DNA of 64,000 bases, from the NCBI GenBank assembly GCA_036403155.1, contig DASWRM010000037.1, forward strand, positions 124,001-188,000. Reading direction: 5' to 3'. Shown one piece after another: positions 51,649 to 59,454 of the stretch. The DNA is from Gaiellales bacterium (GTDB lineage Bacteria; Actinomycetota; Thermoleophilia; Gaiellales; JAICJC01). Made by a program: the position numbers and the translations under genes. A model generated the notes under the pieces. That model had not been told where the DNA came from. It searched no databases and was given only the letters and a program-made list of their open reading frames with translations. Each line of letters starts with the position of its first letter. Position 1 is the first letter of the stretch.

Positions 51649-53345
51649 TGCGGCCGGGTGACCGCGCCCTCGCTGGCGCTCGACACGAGCGCCGCGTACT
51701 TCGCGAGCACGCCGGCGGTGTACCGCGGCGGCGGGGGCGTCCAGTCGCGCAGGCGCGCGGCGATCTCGTCGTCGCTCAGCTCGACCCGCAGCTCGCGCGC
51801 CGCGATGTCGAACTCGATCGTGTCGCCGTCCTGGACGATGGCGATCGGCCCGCCGTGGGCGGCCTCCGGCGTCACGTGGCCGGCCATGAGGCCGTGCGTG
51901 GCGCCCGAGAAGCGGCCGTCGGTGATCAGCGCGACGTCCTCCCCCAGCCCCTCGCCCACGATCGCCGCGGTCACGTGCAGCATCTCGCGCATTCCCGGGC
52001 CGCCCGCCGGCCCCTCGTAGCGGATCACCACCACGTCGCCGGCCTGGATCGACCGCTCCTTGACGGCCGCGAAGCACTCCTCCTCGGAGTCGAACACGCG
52101 CGCCGGCCCGCGGTGCGTGAGCCGCTCGTGACCGGCCAGCTTGACCACGCTGCCATCGGGCGAGAGGTTGCCGCGCAGCACCGCCAGCCCGCCCGTCGGC
52201 TTGATCGGCCGGTCGATCGGCACGACCACGGGCTGCCCGGGCGTCTCCACGGCCTGCTCGGCGATCTCGCCCAGCGTGCGGCCGTCGACCGTCCGCGCCG
52301 ATGCGTGGATCAGATCGCGCTTGGCCAGCTCCCGCGCCACCAGCGCGACGCCGCCCGCGTCGAAGATGTCGGTCGCGACGTACCGCCCGCCCGGCTTCAG
52401 GCTTGCCACGATCGGCGTGCGCCCCGCGATCCGGTCGAAGTCGTCGATCGAGAACGGGATGCCCAGCTCGCTCGCGATCGCGAGGATGTGCAGCACGCCG
52501 TTGGTCGACCCGCCCGTCGCGGCGACCGAGGCGGCGGCGTTCTCGAGCGCCTCGCGCGTGACGATGTGCGATGGGCGGATGTCGTCCCGGACGAGCCGCA
52601 TGACGAGCCGCCCGGCCTCCTCAGCCGCGTCGCCCTTGCCGCGGTTGAGCGCCGGGATGCCGTTCATCCCGCCCGGCGACAGGCCCAGGAACTCGAGCGC
52701 GGCCGACATCGTGTTCGCCGTGTACTGGCCGCCGCACGCTCCCGCACCGGGGCACGCGGCGGACTCGACCTCGTGCAGCTCCTCGGCGTCGATCCGCTCG
52801 GCCGCATAGGCGCCGATCGCCTCGAAGACGTCCTGGATGGTGATGTCACGGCCGCGGAAGGTGCCCGGCGCGATCGAGCCGTTGTAGAGCACGAGCCCGG
52901 GGACGTCGAGCCGGCAGAGCGCCATCGCGGCCGCCGGGATGGTCTTGTCGCAGCCCACGAGGCAGACGACGCCGTCCATCAGATGACCGCGCACGACCAG
53001 CTCGATCGAGTCGGCGATCACCTCGCGGCTGACCAGCGAGGCGCGCATCCCCTCGGTGCCCATCGAGACGCCGTCCGAGACCGAGATCGTGTTGAACTCC
53101 ATCGGCGTACCGCCCGCGGCGCGGATGCCCTCCTTGACGCGCCGGGCCAGCTCGCGCTGGTTGAAGTTGCACGGCATCGTCTCGATCCAGGTGGTGGAGA
53201 CGCCCACCAGCGGCCGGGCGAGGTCGTCGTCCGTGAAGCCGATGCCCTTCAGCATCGCGCGGGCTGCGGCCCGGTCGGGCCCGTCGGTGAGCGCGGCGCT
53301 GTGGCGCTTGGCCGGGTCGGACGGGCGGTCGTACGGGTTACTCAA
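51645..53345 (-). CDS. ilvD: Dihydroxy-acid dehydratase
   Basis: 566 residues from ATG 53345. It dehydrates dihydroxyisovalerate and dihydroxymethylvalerate to the keto acids of valine and isoleucine. Three cysteines at 59 (ETMPCNFNQ), 132 (LVGCDKTIP) and 204 ([15 protein letters not shown]) match the [2Fe-2S] type of the enzyme. Other motifs are [13 protein letters not shown] and [20 protein letters not shown]. It completes the pathway begun by ilvBNC 22 kb away on the other strand. Its start overlaps a small upstream gene by 8 bases. Confidence 0.97.
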   Translation of the reverse strand: MSNPYDRPSDPAKRHSAALTDGPDRAAARAMLKGIGFTDDDLARPLVGVSTTWIETMPCNFNQRELARRVKEGIRAAGGTPMEFNTISVSDGVSMGTEGMRASLVSREVIADSIELVVRGHLMDGVVCLVGCDKTIPAAAMALCRLDVPGLVLYNGSIAPGTFRGRDITIQDVFEAIGAYAAERIDAEELHEVESAACPGAGACGGQYTANTMSAALEFLGLSPGGMNGIPALNRGKGDAAEEAGRLVMRLVRDDIRPSHIVTREALENAAASVAATGGSTNGVLHILAIASELGIPFSIDDFDRIAGRTPIVASLKPGGRYVATDIFDAGGVALVARELAKRDLIHASARTVDGRTLGEIAEQAVETPGQPVVVPIDRPIKPTGGLAVLRGNLSPDGSVVKLAGHERLTHRGPARVFDSEEECFAAVKERSIQAGDVVVIRYEGPAGGPGMREMLHVTAAIVGEGLGEDVALITDGRFSGATHGLMAGHVTPEAAHGGPIAIVQDGDTIEFDIAARELRVELSDDEIAARLRDWTPPPPRYTAGVLAKYAALVSSASEGAVTRPQ

Positions 53346-53568
53346 CCGCGGTCACGACCTTGATCCCCCAGGCTGCGCCCGAGGCGAACAACTCGTCCGG
53401 GTCGACGTCGTCGGCGTAGCCGATCACGTGCTGCTCGGGGTTGTCGCGCGTCGACCCGAGCACGACCCGCCGGGTGACCCCGCCCGCCGGGCGCGCGAGA
53501 TGATCGCCGCGCTCACGCGCCGCCTCCGCCTCCTCGGCGGCCGGTCCCTCGGCATAGCCCTTGCCCAT
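53338..53568 (-). CDS. Small hypothetical protein upstream of ilvD
   Basis: 76 residues from ATG 53568. The first half is charged and Ala/Glu-rich ([20 protein letters not shown]); the second half is strand-like ([40 protein letters not shown]). I do not recognise a family. It overlaps ilvD by 8 bases and supplies the promoter for the ilvD transcript (TACACT 9 bases before its ATG), so it is probably translated. Confidence 0.6.
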   Translation of the reverse strand: MGKGYAEGPAAEEAEAARERGDHLARPAGGVTRRVVLGSTRDNPEQHVIGYADDVDPDELFASGAAWGIKVVTAVE

Positions 53569-53577
53569 AGGCGGGCA

Positions 53578-53583
53578 AGTGTA
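53578..53583 (-). promoter_or_regulatory. -10 element TACACT of the ilvD operon
   Basis: TACACT on the minus strand ends 9 bases before ATG 53568; a leaderless or near-leaderless mRNA is expected. Confidence 0.5.
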
Positions 53584-53610
53584 CCGGGAAGCGCCCCTTC
53601 CCTCGGCCGC

Positions 53611-54537
53611 TCAGGCGGACGCGGCGGCGATCATCGCGCGCAGCTCGCCGGCCGCGACCGGCGAGCCGGGCGTGTCGGCCAGCTCGGCCCTCGACATCGC
53701 CCGTTCCACCACCGCGTCGACAAGGCGCGGGTCGATCGGCACGCGCACCCGCCCGCCCAGCTCGTCCACGCGTTCGGCGAGGTGCTCGACCGAGGTGCCG
53801 AGCGCGGGAGCGAGCGGTGCGAGCGCCTCGCCGGCGCGCGGCAGCATCGTGCGGATCGTCTGCGGGAGCATCGCCGCGTTCGTCTGCGCGTGGCCGGTGC
53901 CACAGGTGCGCACGATCGTCTGGCAGAGGACGTGGTGAAGCGCGTATCCCGCCGAGTCGACGGCGTACCCGCACAGCAGCGAGCCGAGCGCGCGGTCATC
54001 GCCCGCGAGCAGCGTGGCCCCGCGCAGCGCGAGCATCGTGGCGACCGGGTTCGCGCGCGGCCCGTAGAGCGCCTCCACCCCGTGGGCGAGAGCGTTCAGC
54101 GTGCTCGCGCGGAGTGCCGCCTCGGGGAGCGAGCACATCAGCGCCGGGTCGGCCACCACGAGCACCGGACGCACGGACGGGCGCGCCTCCATCCCGGCGA
54201 TCTTGCGATGCAGCAGCGTCATCTCGGCCCCGGAGAGCGTCGTCGGCACGGCGCACACCGCTCCCCCGCGCGCGGACGCGAGCGCCTTGGCGACGTCGAC
54301 CACCCGGCCTCCGCCCCACGCGACGAGGCGTCCGACCGTGACGCGGTCGAGCAGCGCGGCAGCCAGGTCGGGCACCTGGCCGTCGCCGACGTGCAGTGCC
54401 GGCATGACGCCGGGGTCGGCCCGCTCGCTGGTGATCATCTGGGCGTCCGAGTCCCACCCGAAGCGGTGCAGGATCGCAGTCGCGTCGTCGCCATAGGCAA
54501 CGGCCCGGTCGCCGTCGCGCCAGACCCAGCCGCTCAT
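53611..54537 (-). CDS. Shortened iron-alcohol-dehydrogenase / maleylacetate-reductase-like protein
   Basis: 308 residues from ATG 54537, about 45-50 shorter than usual maleylacetate reductases; the N-terminal nucleotide-binding lobe is abridged. The glycine motif WGGGRVVDVAKALAS and the VPTTLSGAEMT loop are present. The metal/substrate region shows STLNALAHGVEALYGP and ALHHVLCQTIVRTCGTGHAQ, with the Asn-for-Asp replacement (LNALAHG) typical of maleylacetate reductases rather than metal-dependent alcohol dehydrogenases. The likely reaction is NAD(P)H reduction of a small unsaturated keto acid. It overlaps the EamA transporter by 4 bases; no ring-cleavage genes are near. Confidence 0.75.
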   Translation of the reverse strand: MSGWVWRDGDRAVAYGDDATAILHRFGWDSDAQMITSERADPGVMPALHVGDGQVPDLAAALLDRVTVGRLVAWGGGRVVDVAKALASARGGAVCAVPTTLSGAEMTLLHRKIAGMEARPSVRPVLVVADPALMCSLPEAALRASTLNALAHGVEALYGPRANPVATMLALRGATLLAGDDRALGSLLCGYAVDSAGYALHHVLCQTIVRTCGTGHAQTNAAMLPQTIRTMLPRAGEALAPLAPALGTSVEHLAERVDELGGRVRVPIDPRLVDAVVERAMSRAELADTPGSPVAAGELRAMIAAASA

Positions 54538-55409
54538 CGCCGCACCTGCGCCGTCGCGACGCCGCCCACGACGAGCGCCCCGCCGGCGATCAGCCATCCG
54601 GTCACCCGCTCGTCCAGCGTCAGTGCGCCGATTGCGACGGCGAGCGGCGGCACGCCGTAGAGGTACGCCACCGTCCGGGAGGCATCGATCCGGCCGAGCG
54701 CAACCGTCCAGGCGATGTATGCGAAGAGCGTGCATGCAAGACCGAGGTAGAGCAGCAGCATCACGTCCAGCGCGCCGAGGCCGCGGAGATCGTCGACCGC
54801 GCCGGGACGCAGCAGCGCAAGCAGCGGCACCGTGCCGATCAGGCTTGCGGCCGAGCTGACGGCGATCGTCCCTGCACGGGCCACGAGCGGCTTCACGAGG
54901 ACGTTGTACATGGCGAACGAGAGGGCGGAGACGAGAACCAGCACCGGCCCCTTCGCGGCATGCACCGAGACGGTCTCGCCCGACCCGAGGGTGATCACGA
55001 CCACGACGCCGGCGAAGGCGACCGCCAGGCCCGCGGCGCGCCAGGCCGAGAAGCGCTCGAGCCGCAGCAGGATCGCCAGCGCGAGCGTGATGCCCGGAGC
55101 CGTGCCGATGACCACGGCTGCCGTGCCGGCCGTCGTGTGGAGCTCGCCGTCATTGAGGGCGAGGTGGTACACGGTCACGGTGAGCAGGCCGGCCACGGCG
55201 ATCCGGAGCAGGTCGCGCCTCGCGATCCCCGGAAGCCCGCCCGAGGCGCGAAGTGCCACGCCGAATCCCGGGGCAGCGAGCAGATAGCGGCCGGCGGCGA
55301 TCTCCGGCCCGGTCAGCCCCGCCTCGAGCAGGTGCTTGATGGCGGCGAAGGCGCCCGCCCAGAGGACGACCACCGAGGCCAGCGCCAGATGGGCGCGGCG
55401 CTGTTTCAG
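54534..55409 (-). CDS. EamA-family (DMT) transporter
   Basis: About 291 residues. The upstream gene ends at 55406 and the reading frame has no ATG; a CTG at 55409 forms a CTGA overlap analogous to the other 4-base overlaps, and GTG 55373 is the next option. Ten hydrophobic segments form two EamA halves: SVVVLWAGAFAAIKHLLEAG, AAGRYLLAAPGFG and AVVIGTAPGITLALAILL in the first, LVSALSFAMYNVLVKPLVAR, LYLGLACTLFAYIAWTVALG and YLYGVPPLAVAIGAL in the second. These are exporters of metabolites such as amino acids or purines. The substrate is unknown. Confidence 0.85.
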   Translation of the reverse strand: MKQRRAHLALASVVVLWAGAFAAIKHLLEAGLTGPEIAAGRYLLAAPGFGVALRASGGLPGIARRDLLRIAVAGLLTVTVYHLALNDGELHTTAGTAAVVIGTAPGITLALAILLRLERFSAWRAAGLAVAFAGVVVVITLGSGETVSVHAAKGPVLVLVSALSFAMYNVLVKPLVARAGTIAVSSAASLIGTVPLLALLRPGAVDDLRGLGALDVMLLLYLGLACTLFAYIAWTVALGRIDASRTVAYLYGVPPLAVAIGALTLDERVTGWLIAGGALVVGGVATAQVRR

Positions 55410-56041
55410 ATGAGGTCTCCGACCCAGGCGGCCAGCTCGGGCAGGAACGCCGGATCGACGGTGTGCGGCAGCGGCGACTCGCGGTAGGTCACCGCCGCAC
55501 CGGCCGCGGTGAGCCGGTCGCGCGCCTGACGCCCCCACTCGACGCCGATCACCTGGTCTTGGCTGCCGTGACCGATGGCGACGGGGTACCCGTCGAGCGC
55601 GTCCAGGTCGAGCTCGAACCCGGGCACCGTGGGCATGAAGCCGGACAGGCCGATGATCCCGGCGGGCCGCGGCCGGCCGGCGCCGAGGCCCAGCGCCCAC
55701 GACATCACGCAGCCCTGCGAGAACCCGCCGAGCACCGTGCGGTCCCAGGACACGCCGGTCGTCTCGGGAAGGCCGTCGAGCCAGGCGCCAGCGGCGTCCA
55801 TCGTGGGCAGGAAGGTCGCCGGATCGGGGGTGCCGATCCCGCCCAATGCATACCAGTGCCGGCCCCCGGGCGGGAGGGCCAACGGCGCGCGCGGGGTGAT
55901 GCCGACGAGGCGCCGCTGCGGGTCGAGAGCGTCCAGCAGCGGCTGCAGGTCGAGCTCGTCCGACCCGCGCCCGTGGAGCAGGACCAGCGCTCCCTGCGGC
56001 TCGCCGGCGGCAGGGCGTGTGACTGCCGTGATCGGATCCAC
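55406..56041 (-). CDS. Phospholipase/carboxylesterase-family alpha/beta hydrolase
   Basis: 211 residues from GTG 56041, chosen because TACTCT lies 8 bases upstream; an ATG at 56062 would give 218 but overlaps the start codon of the divergent gene. Motifs: LVLLHGRGSDELDLQPLLDA (oxyanion loop), LGGFSQGCVMSWALGLG with nucleophile Ser, the Asp in AIGHGSQDQVIGVEW and the His in SPLPHTVDP. This is the small acyl-protein-thioesterase/esterase II group. It is cytoplasmic and acts on short-chain esters or thioesters. It is followed by the EamA transporter and the reductase gene. Confidence 0.9.
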   Translation of the reverse strand: MDPITAVTRPAAGEPQGALVLLHGRGSDELDLQPLLDALDPQRRLVGITPRAPLALPPGGRHWYALGGIGTPDPATFLPTMDAAGAWLDGLPETTGVSWDRTVLGGFSQGCVMSWALGLGAGRPRPAGIIGLSGFMPTVPGFELDLDALDGYPVAIGHGSQDQVIGVEWGRQARDRLTAAGAAVTYRESPLPHTVDPAFLPELAAWVGDLI

Positions 56042-56049
56042 GATCTGAG

Positions 56050-56055
56050 AGAGTA
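56050..56055 (-). promoter_or_regulatory. -10 element TACTCT of the esterase gene
   Basis: TACTCT on the minus strand ends 8 bases before GTG 56041. It lies just outside the divergent thioesterase ATG at 56061, so the two transcription units are tightly packed. Confidence 0.5.
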
Positions 56056-56060
56056 GCGGC

Positions 56061-56453
56061 ATGGCGAACAGCAAACGGATCGAGATCCGGTGGCGGGATC
56101 TCGACGGCTTCGGCCACGTCAACAACGCGGTCTTCCTCACCTACCTCGAGGAGGCCCGGGACGAGTTCTACACCGGGCTGCTGGCCTGGGAGACCGTCAA
56201 CCGGATGGTGCTGCGGCACACGACCGTGGACTTCCGCCGCAGCCTGGTGCAGTCCGACGACCTGGTCGACGTCTCGCTGAAGGTGCTTCGCATCGGCTCG
56301 TCGAGCGTGGTCACCGAGGAGACGGTCACGTCCGTCGCGACCGGAGAGATCGCCGCGGTCGCGGAGTCGGTGATGGTGCACTGCGACCAGGCTCGCGAGC
56401 GCGCGGAACCGTTTCCGGACGATGCCCGCGCACTGCTCGAGGCGCAGCTGTGA
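56061..56453 (+). CDS. Hotdog-fold acyl-CoA thioesterase (4HBT family)
   Basis: 130 residues from ATG 56061. The N-terminus IRWRDLDGFGHVNNAVFLTY followed by LEEARDEF is the 4-hydroxybenzoyl-CoA-thioesterase signature, with catalytic Asp in the DLDGFGHVN loop. The rest is the hotdog helix and strands (VLRHTTVDFRRSLVQSDDLV). It hydrolyses acyl-CoA thioesters in the cytoplasm. It overlaps the cupin gene by 4 bases. Confidence 0.93.
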   Translation: MANSKRIEIRWRDLDGFGHVNNAVFLTYLEEARDEFYTGLLAWETVNRMVLRHTTVDFRRSLVQSDDLVDVSLKVLRIGSSSVVTEETVTSVATGEIAAVAESVMVHCDQARERAEPFPDDARALLEAQL

Positions 56454-57370
56454 CGCACGTTGTCCATTGGGACGACGTCGGCGGGCGCGATCGCGAGGCG
56501 GGCGACATCCACGCCACCTGGTTCGACCTCGGCGGCGCGGCCGGCAGCGACCGGGTCGGCGTGAACCGGATACGCATCCACCCCGGCCGGCGGGCGACGC
56601 CGGCGCACGTCCACGGCGCGGAGGAGGAGATCTTCCACGTGGTCGGCGGGTCCGGGCTGCTCTGGCAGGACGGCACGACCTGCCGCGTCGGCGCGGGCGA
56701 CACGATCGTGCACGTGGCCGGTCGCGAGACGCACACGCTGCGCGCTGGTCCGGACGGCCTCGACGTGCTCGCGTTCGGCATGCGGGTGCCGGTCGAGCTC
56801 TGCTACCTGCCGCGAGCCGGCCACTCGTGGGCGGGCCCGACGGTGGTGGCAAGCCCCGGGCTGCAGAACCTGTTTCGGCTCGACGACGACGCCGGGGACT
56901 TCCCGTTCCCGGACCCGGGCGAGCGGTTTCCCAACGTCGTCCGGATCGACGATGTCGAGCCGATGGCGAGCGGCCCCCCTGGCCGCACGCGTCTCGACCT
57001 CGGCTCCGCCGGCGGGTCTCACCGCACGGGGCTGAAGCATGTGCGGTCTGATGTCGGGAAGCTGATCTGCGTGCCGCACTGCCACTCGGCTGAGGAGGAG
57101 CTGTTCGTCGTCCTCGAGGGCGACGGCACGTGCGAGCTGGGGGATGAGGTGTTCCCGGTGCGGCGCGGGAGCGTGATCGCGCGCCCGGCCGGTACGGGCG
57201 TCGCGCACGCGATCCGCGCCGGGTCGTCGGGGATCGGCGTGCTGGCATACGGCACGCGCGAGCCGTCGGACATCTGCTTCTACCCGCGATCGGGCAAGGT
57301 CTACATCTGCGGGGTCGGCGTGATCGGCCGGCTCGAGCAGCTCGACTACTGGGAGGGCGAGGAGCTCTAG
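56450..57370 (+). CDS. Double-cupin protein
   Basis: 306 residues from GTG 56450, overlapping the thioesterase by 4 bases. Two cupin barrels: the first with PAHVHGAEEEIFHVVGGSG and VHVAGRETHTLRAGP, the second with VPHCHSAEEELFVVLEGDG and IARPAGTGVAHAIRAG. Both keep the HxH...E...H metal ligands, so each barrel may hold a metal. Double cupins include dioxygenases, oxalate decarboxylases and sugar-processing enzymes. No specific reaction is assigned. The CYLPRAGHSW and CFYPRSGKVYI segments after each barrel are internal repeats that show duplication. Confidence 0.88.
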   Translation: MTHVVHWDDVGGRDREAGDIHATWFDLGGAAGSDRVGVNRIRIHPGRRATPAHVHGAEEEIFHVVGGSGLLWQDGTTCRVGAGDTIVHVAGRETHTLRAGPDGLDVLAFGMRVPVELCYLPRAGHSWAGPTVVASPGLQNLFRLDDDAGDFPFPDPGERFPNVVRIDDVEPMASGPPGRTRLDLGSAGGSHRTGLKHVRSDVGKLICVPHCHSAEEELFVVLEGDGTCELGDEVFPVRRGSVIARPAGTGVAHAIRAGSSGIGVLAYGTREPSDICFYPRSGKVYICGVGVIGRLEQLDYWEGEEL

Positions 57371-57384
57371 CCCTCGGGTCGGAG

Positions 57385-57918
57385 GTGTCACGGCACCCCA
57401 ATTCTTGGAGACCAAGTCGTTCAGGCCGGCCGTTGGCCGGCCGTGACGCCGCCGCCAGGAAGATCACGGGCGAGGCGGCGCCGCCTTCACCCGCGAACCG
57501 GCGTGGTTGCACCAATCCGGGCGATCGTCACAGCACCCGTGACGCCCAGCGCCAATCATTGGAGACCACGTCGTTCCGGCCGGCCGTAGGCCGGCCGTGA
57601 CGGGCACGTGACAAAGGCTCCTGCCGCGGCGGCGCGACCTTCACCCGCGAAGGGGGTGGTTGCACCGACCCGGGCGATCGTCACAGCACCCGTGACGCCC
57701 AGCGCCAATTATTGGAGACCAAGTCGTTCCGGCCGGCCGTAGGCCGGCCGTGACGGGCACGTGACAAAGGCTCCTGCCGCGGCGGCGCGACCTTCACCCG
57801 CGAAGGGGGTGGTTGCACCGATCCGGGCGATCGTCACAGCACCCGTGACGCCCAGCGCCAATTATTGGAGACCAAGTCGTTCCGGCCGGCCGTTGGCCGG
57901 CCGTGACGGGCGCGTGAC
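57385..57918. repeat. Tandem repeat array, 153-bp unit, about 3.3 copies
   Basis: The marker TTGGAGACC recurs at 57405, 57559, 57712 and 57865 (spacing 154, 153, 153). The two central units differ at only three positions; the first is more diverged and the last is truncated. Each unit contains GGCCGGCC-GTA/GTT-GGCCGGCC, a 9-bp-stem hairpin, and GTCAC-AGCACCC-GTGAC. The array fills the 550 bases between the convergent double-cupin and thioredoxin-like genes. It holds no supported gene; open frames across it are by-products of a period divisible by three. Confidence 0.93.
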
Positions 57919-57920
57919 GG

Positions 57921-58568
57921 TCAGTAGAGCGATGACGCGAGCTGGCGGCGATAGCGCAGCGCCAGCGGATGGTTCTGCCCGAGCTCCGCGAACACGCCCA
58001 CCATCACCCTCCGCAGCCGGTCGCGCTCGTCGCCGGTCGCCGACCGGATCGCCTCGAGCAGCAGCGCCAACCCCCGCTCGTGGTCGCCCTCCGCGATCGC
58101 CGCCAGCGCCGGCCCGGATGCGTCGTCGCCGGCGAGCTCCAGCCGCGCGAGCGCCGCCAGCGCTGCCGGATGACCCGGCTCGAGCGCGATCGCCCTGCGC
58201 AGCGACTCCTCGTCGCCCAGCTCCACCAGCCGGTCGGCCTCGCTGGGAAGCAGCCCCCGCAGGAACGCATCCACGGACTGGCGCGGCACCGCCCCCGTGA
58301 ACTGATCCACCATGCGCCCGTCCCTGAATGCCTTGACCGCCGGGATGCCCTGCACCCGGTATTCCATCGCGGTGCGCGGGCTGGCGTCCACGTCCACTTT
58401 CACCAACTCCACCTGGCCGTCGAGCGCCCCGACGGCCTCCTCCAGCACGGGCGTCAGCTGGCGGCACGGACCGCACCACGCCGCCCAGAAGTCCACGACC
58501 ACCGGCACCTCGTGCGACCGGTCGATGACGTCGCGGGCGAACGTCTCGTCCGTCGCGTCGCCGCTCAC
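57921..58568 (-). CDS. Thioredoxin/TPR co-chaperone-like protein (CnoX/YbbN type)
   Basis: 215 residues from GTG 58568, overlapping the PAC2 stop by 4 bases. The N-terminal thioredoxin domain keeps the active site FWAAWCGPC (Cys32 and Cys35) and cis-Pro loop QGIPAVKAF. The C-terminal half is helical with TPR-like repeats (EADRLVELGDEESLRRAIAL, GLALLLEAIRSATGDERDRL), ending YRRQLASSLY, which fits the CnoX/YbbN family. Such proteins guard oxidation-prone clients. It is co-transcribed with a proteasome-assembly-chaperone-like gene. Confidence 0.9.
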   Translation of the reverse strand: MSGDATDETFARDVIDRSHEVPVVVDFWAAWCGPCRQLTPVLEEAVGALDGQVELVKVDVDASPRTAMEYRVQGIPAVKAFRDGRMVDQFTGAVPRQSVDAFLRGLLPSEADRLVELGDEESLRRAIALEPGHPAALAALARLELAGDDASGPALAAIAEGDHERGLALLLEAIRSATGDERDRLRRVMVGVFAELGQNHPLALRYRRQLASSLY

Positions 58569-59410
58569 TGCCCCGGCTCCTCGCCGCCCTGCTCGCGCAG
58601 GTACCGCTCGAAGTCGCGCGCGAGATCCTCCCCGGTCGGCGGGTCCTCCGCGTCGGCGGCCGACTCGAGCTGCTCGACGTAGCCCGCCAGCTCCGGATCC
58701 TCCGCGACCGCGGCCGCGACCCGGACGGCGTACTCGCTCGCCGCGCGGACGAGCTCGCCGCTCGGCCCCGGCGTCCCGACCAGGTCCGACAGCCGCTCGA
58801 GCAGCGCCACCGCAGCCCGCGGGTTCGGCGTGGCAGAGATGTAGTGCGGCGTTGCCGCCCACAGGCTCGCCGAGCGCAGGCCGGCGCGGCCGCAGGCGTC
58901 GTGCAGCACGCCGACGATCCCCGTCGGCCCCTCGTAGTTCGACCGGGTCAGCGCGAGGCGCGCGATCAGCTCCTCGTCGGATGCCGTCGAGGACACCGGC
59001 ACCGGCCGCGTGTGCGGCGTGTCTGCCAGCAGCGCGCCGAGCGTGATCACCAGCTCGACGCCCATCTGCTGGGCGAGCCCGCAGATCGCGTCGGTGTACG
59101 CGCGCCACCGCATGTTCGGCTCGGGCCCGAGCACGATCACAACGTCGTCCTCCTCCGAGGCCAGCATCTCGGTCTCGGGCCACTCGACCTTGCGCACCTG
59201 GCCGTCGAGCAGGGTCACCGTCGGCCGCGTCTGCTGGTAGTCCACGAACGGGTCCGGGTCGATCACCGCGAACCGCTCGGCGGACGTCGCGACCCGCAGG
59301 TAGCCGGCCGCCAGACTGGCCGCGCCGCCCGCGTCATTCCACCCCTGGAAGGCGGCGATCATGGTCGGCGCCCGCAGGCGCGGGGTCGATTCGATCGTGA
59401 TGTGCTCCAC
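58565..59410 (-). CDS. PAC2-family protein
   Basis: 281 residues from GTG 59410; a GTG at 59428 would add six. Family motifs: MIAAFQGWNDAGGAASLAAG, the FVDYQQTRPTVTLLDGQVRK segment, VIVLGPEPNMRWRAYTDAIC, and LVITLGALLADTPHTRPVPV. Archaeal/eukaryotic PAC2 proteins help assemble proteasomes, and actinobacteria carry one or two of unknown role. The C-terminal acidic tail is long. No proteasome genes lie in the window. It is coupled to the CnoX-like gene and divergent from MarP. Confidence 0.9.
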   Translation of the reverse strand: MEHITIESTPRLRAPTMIAAFQGWNDAGGAASLAAGYLRVATSAERFAVIDPDPFVDYQQTRPTVTLLDGQVRKVEWPETEMLASEEDDVVIVLGPEPNMRWRAYTDAICGLAQQMGVELVITLGALLADTPHTRPVPVSSTASDEELIARLALTRSNYEGPTGIVGVLHDACGRAGLRSASLWAATPHYISATPNPRAAVALLERLSDLVGTPGPSGELVRAASEYAVRVAAAVAEDPELAGYVEQLESAADAEDPPTGEDLARDFERYLREQGGEEPGQ

Positions 59411-59442
59411 CTCGGCAGTGTCGCACACGCACGCGAAACGCC

Positions 59443-59448
59443 GATACT
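59443..59448 (+). promoter_or_regulatory. -10 element GATACT of the MarP-like gene (leaderless)
   Basis: GATACT ends 6 bases before GTG 59455, matching the leaderless spacing seen elsewhere. Confidence 0.5.
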
Positions 59449-59454
59449 ACGCGC

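Noticed and set aside
56060-56063. The CAT/ATG overlap suggests that two divergent genes share a start codon
   Set aside because: The minus-strand esterase has a better start at GTG 56041, with TACTCT 8 bases upstream, so the overlap of start codons is probably accidental.
54534-57515. Very long open frame of about 990 codons reading from the EamA gene upstream through the esterase
   Set aside because: Only the C-terminal ~290 codons have EamA sequence; the rest is out of frame with the real esterase, thioesterase and cupin genes.
57385-57918. Regular repeats considered as a CRISPR array
   Set aside because: The whole 153-bp unit repeats; there are no short identical repeats separated by unique spacers, and no cas genes.
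57761-58300. Open frame across the repeat array and into the thioredoxin-like gene on the opposite strand
   Set aside because: It arises because the repeat period is divisible by three and it runs antisense to a well-supported gene; its composition is low-complexity Arg/Ala/Pro.
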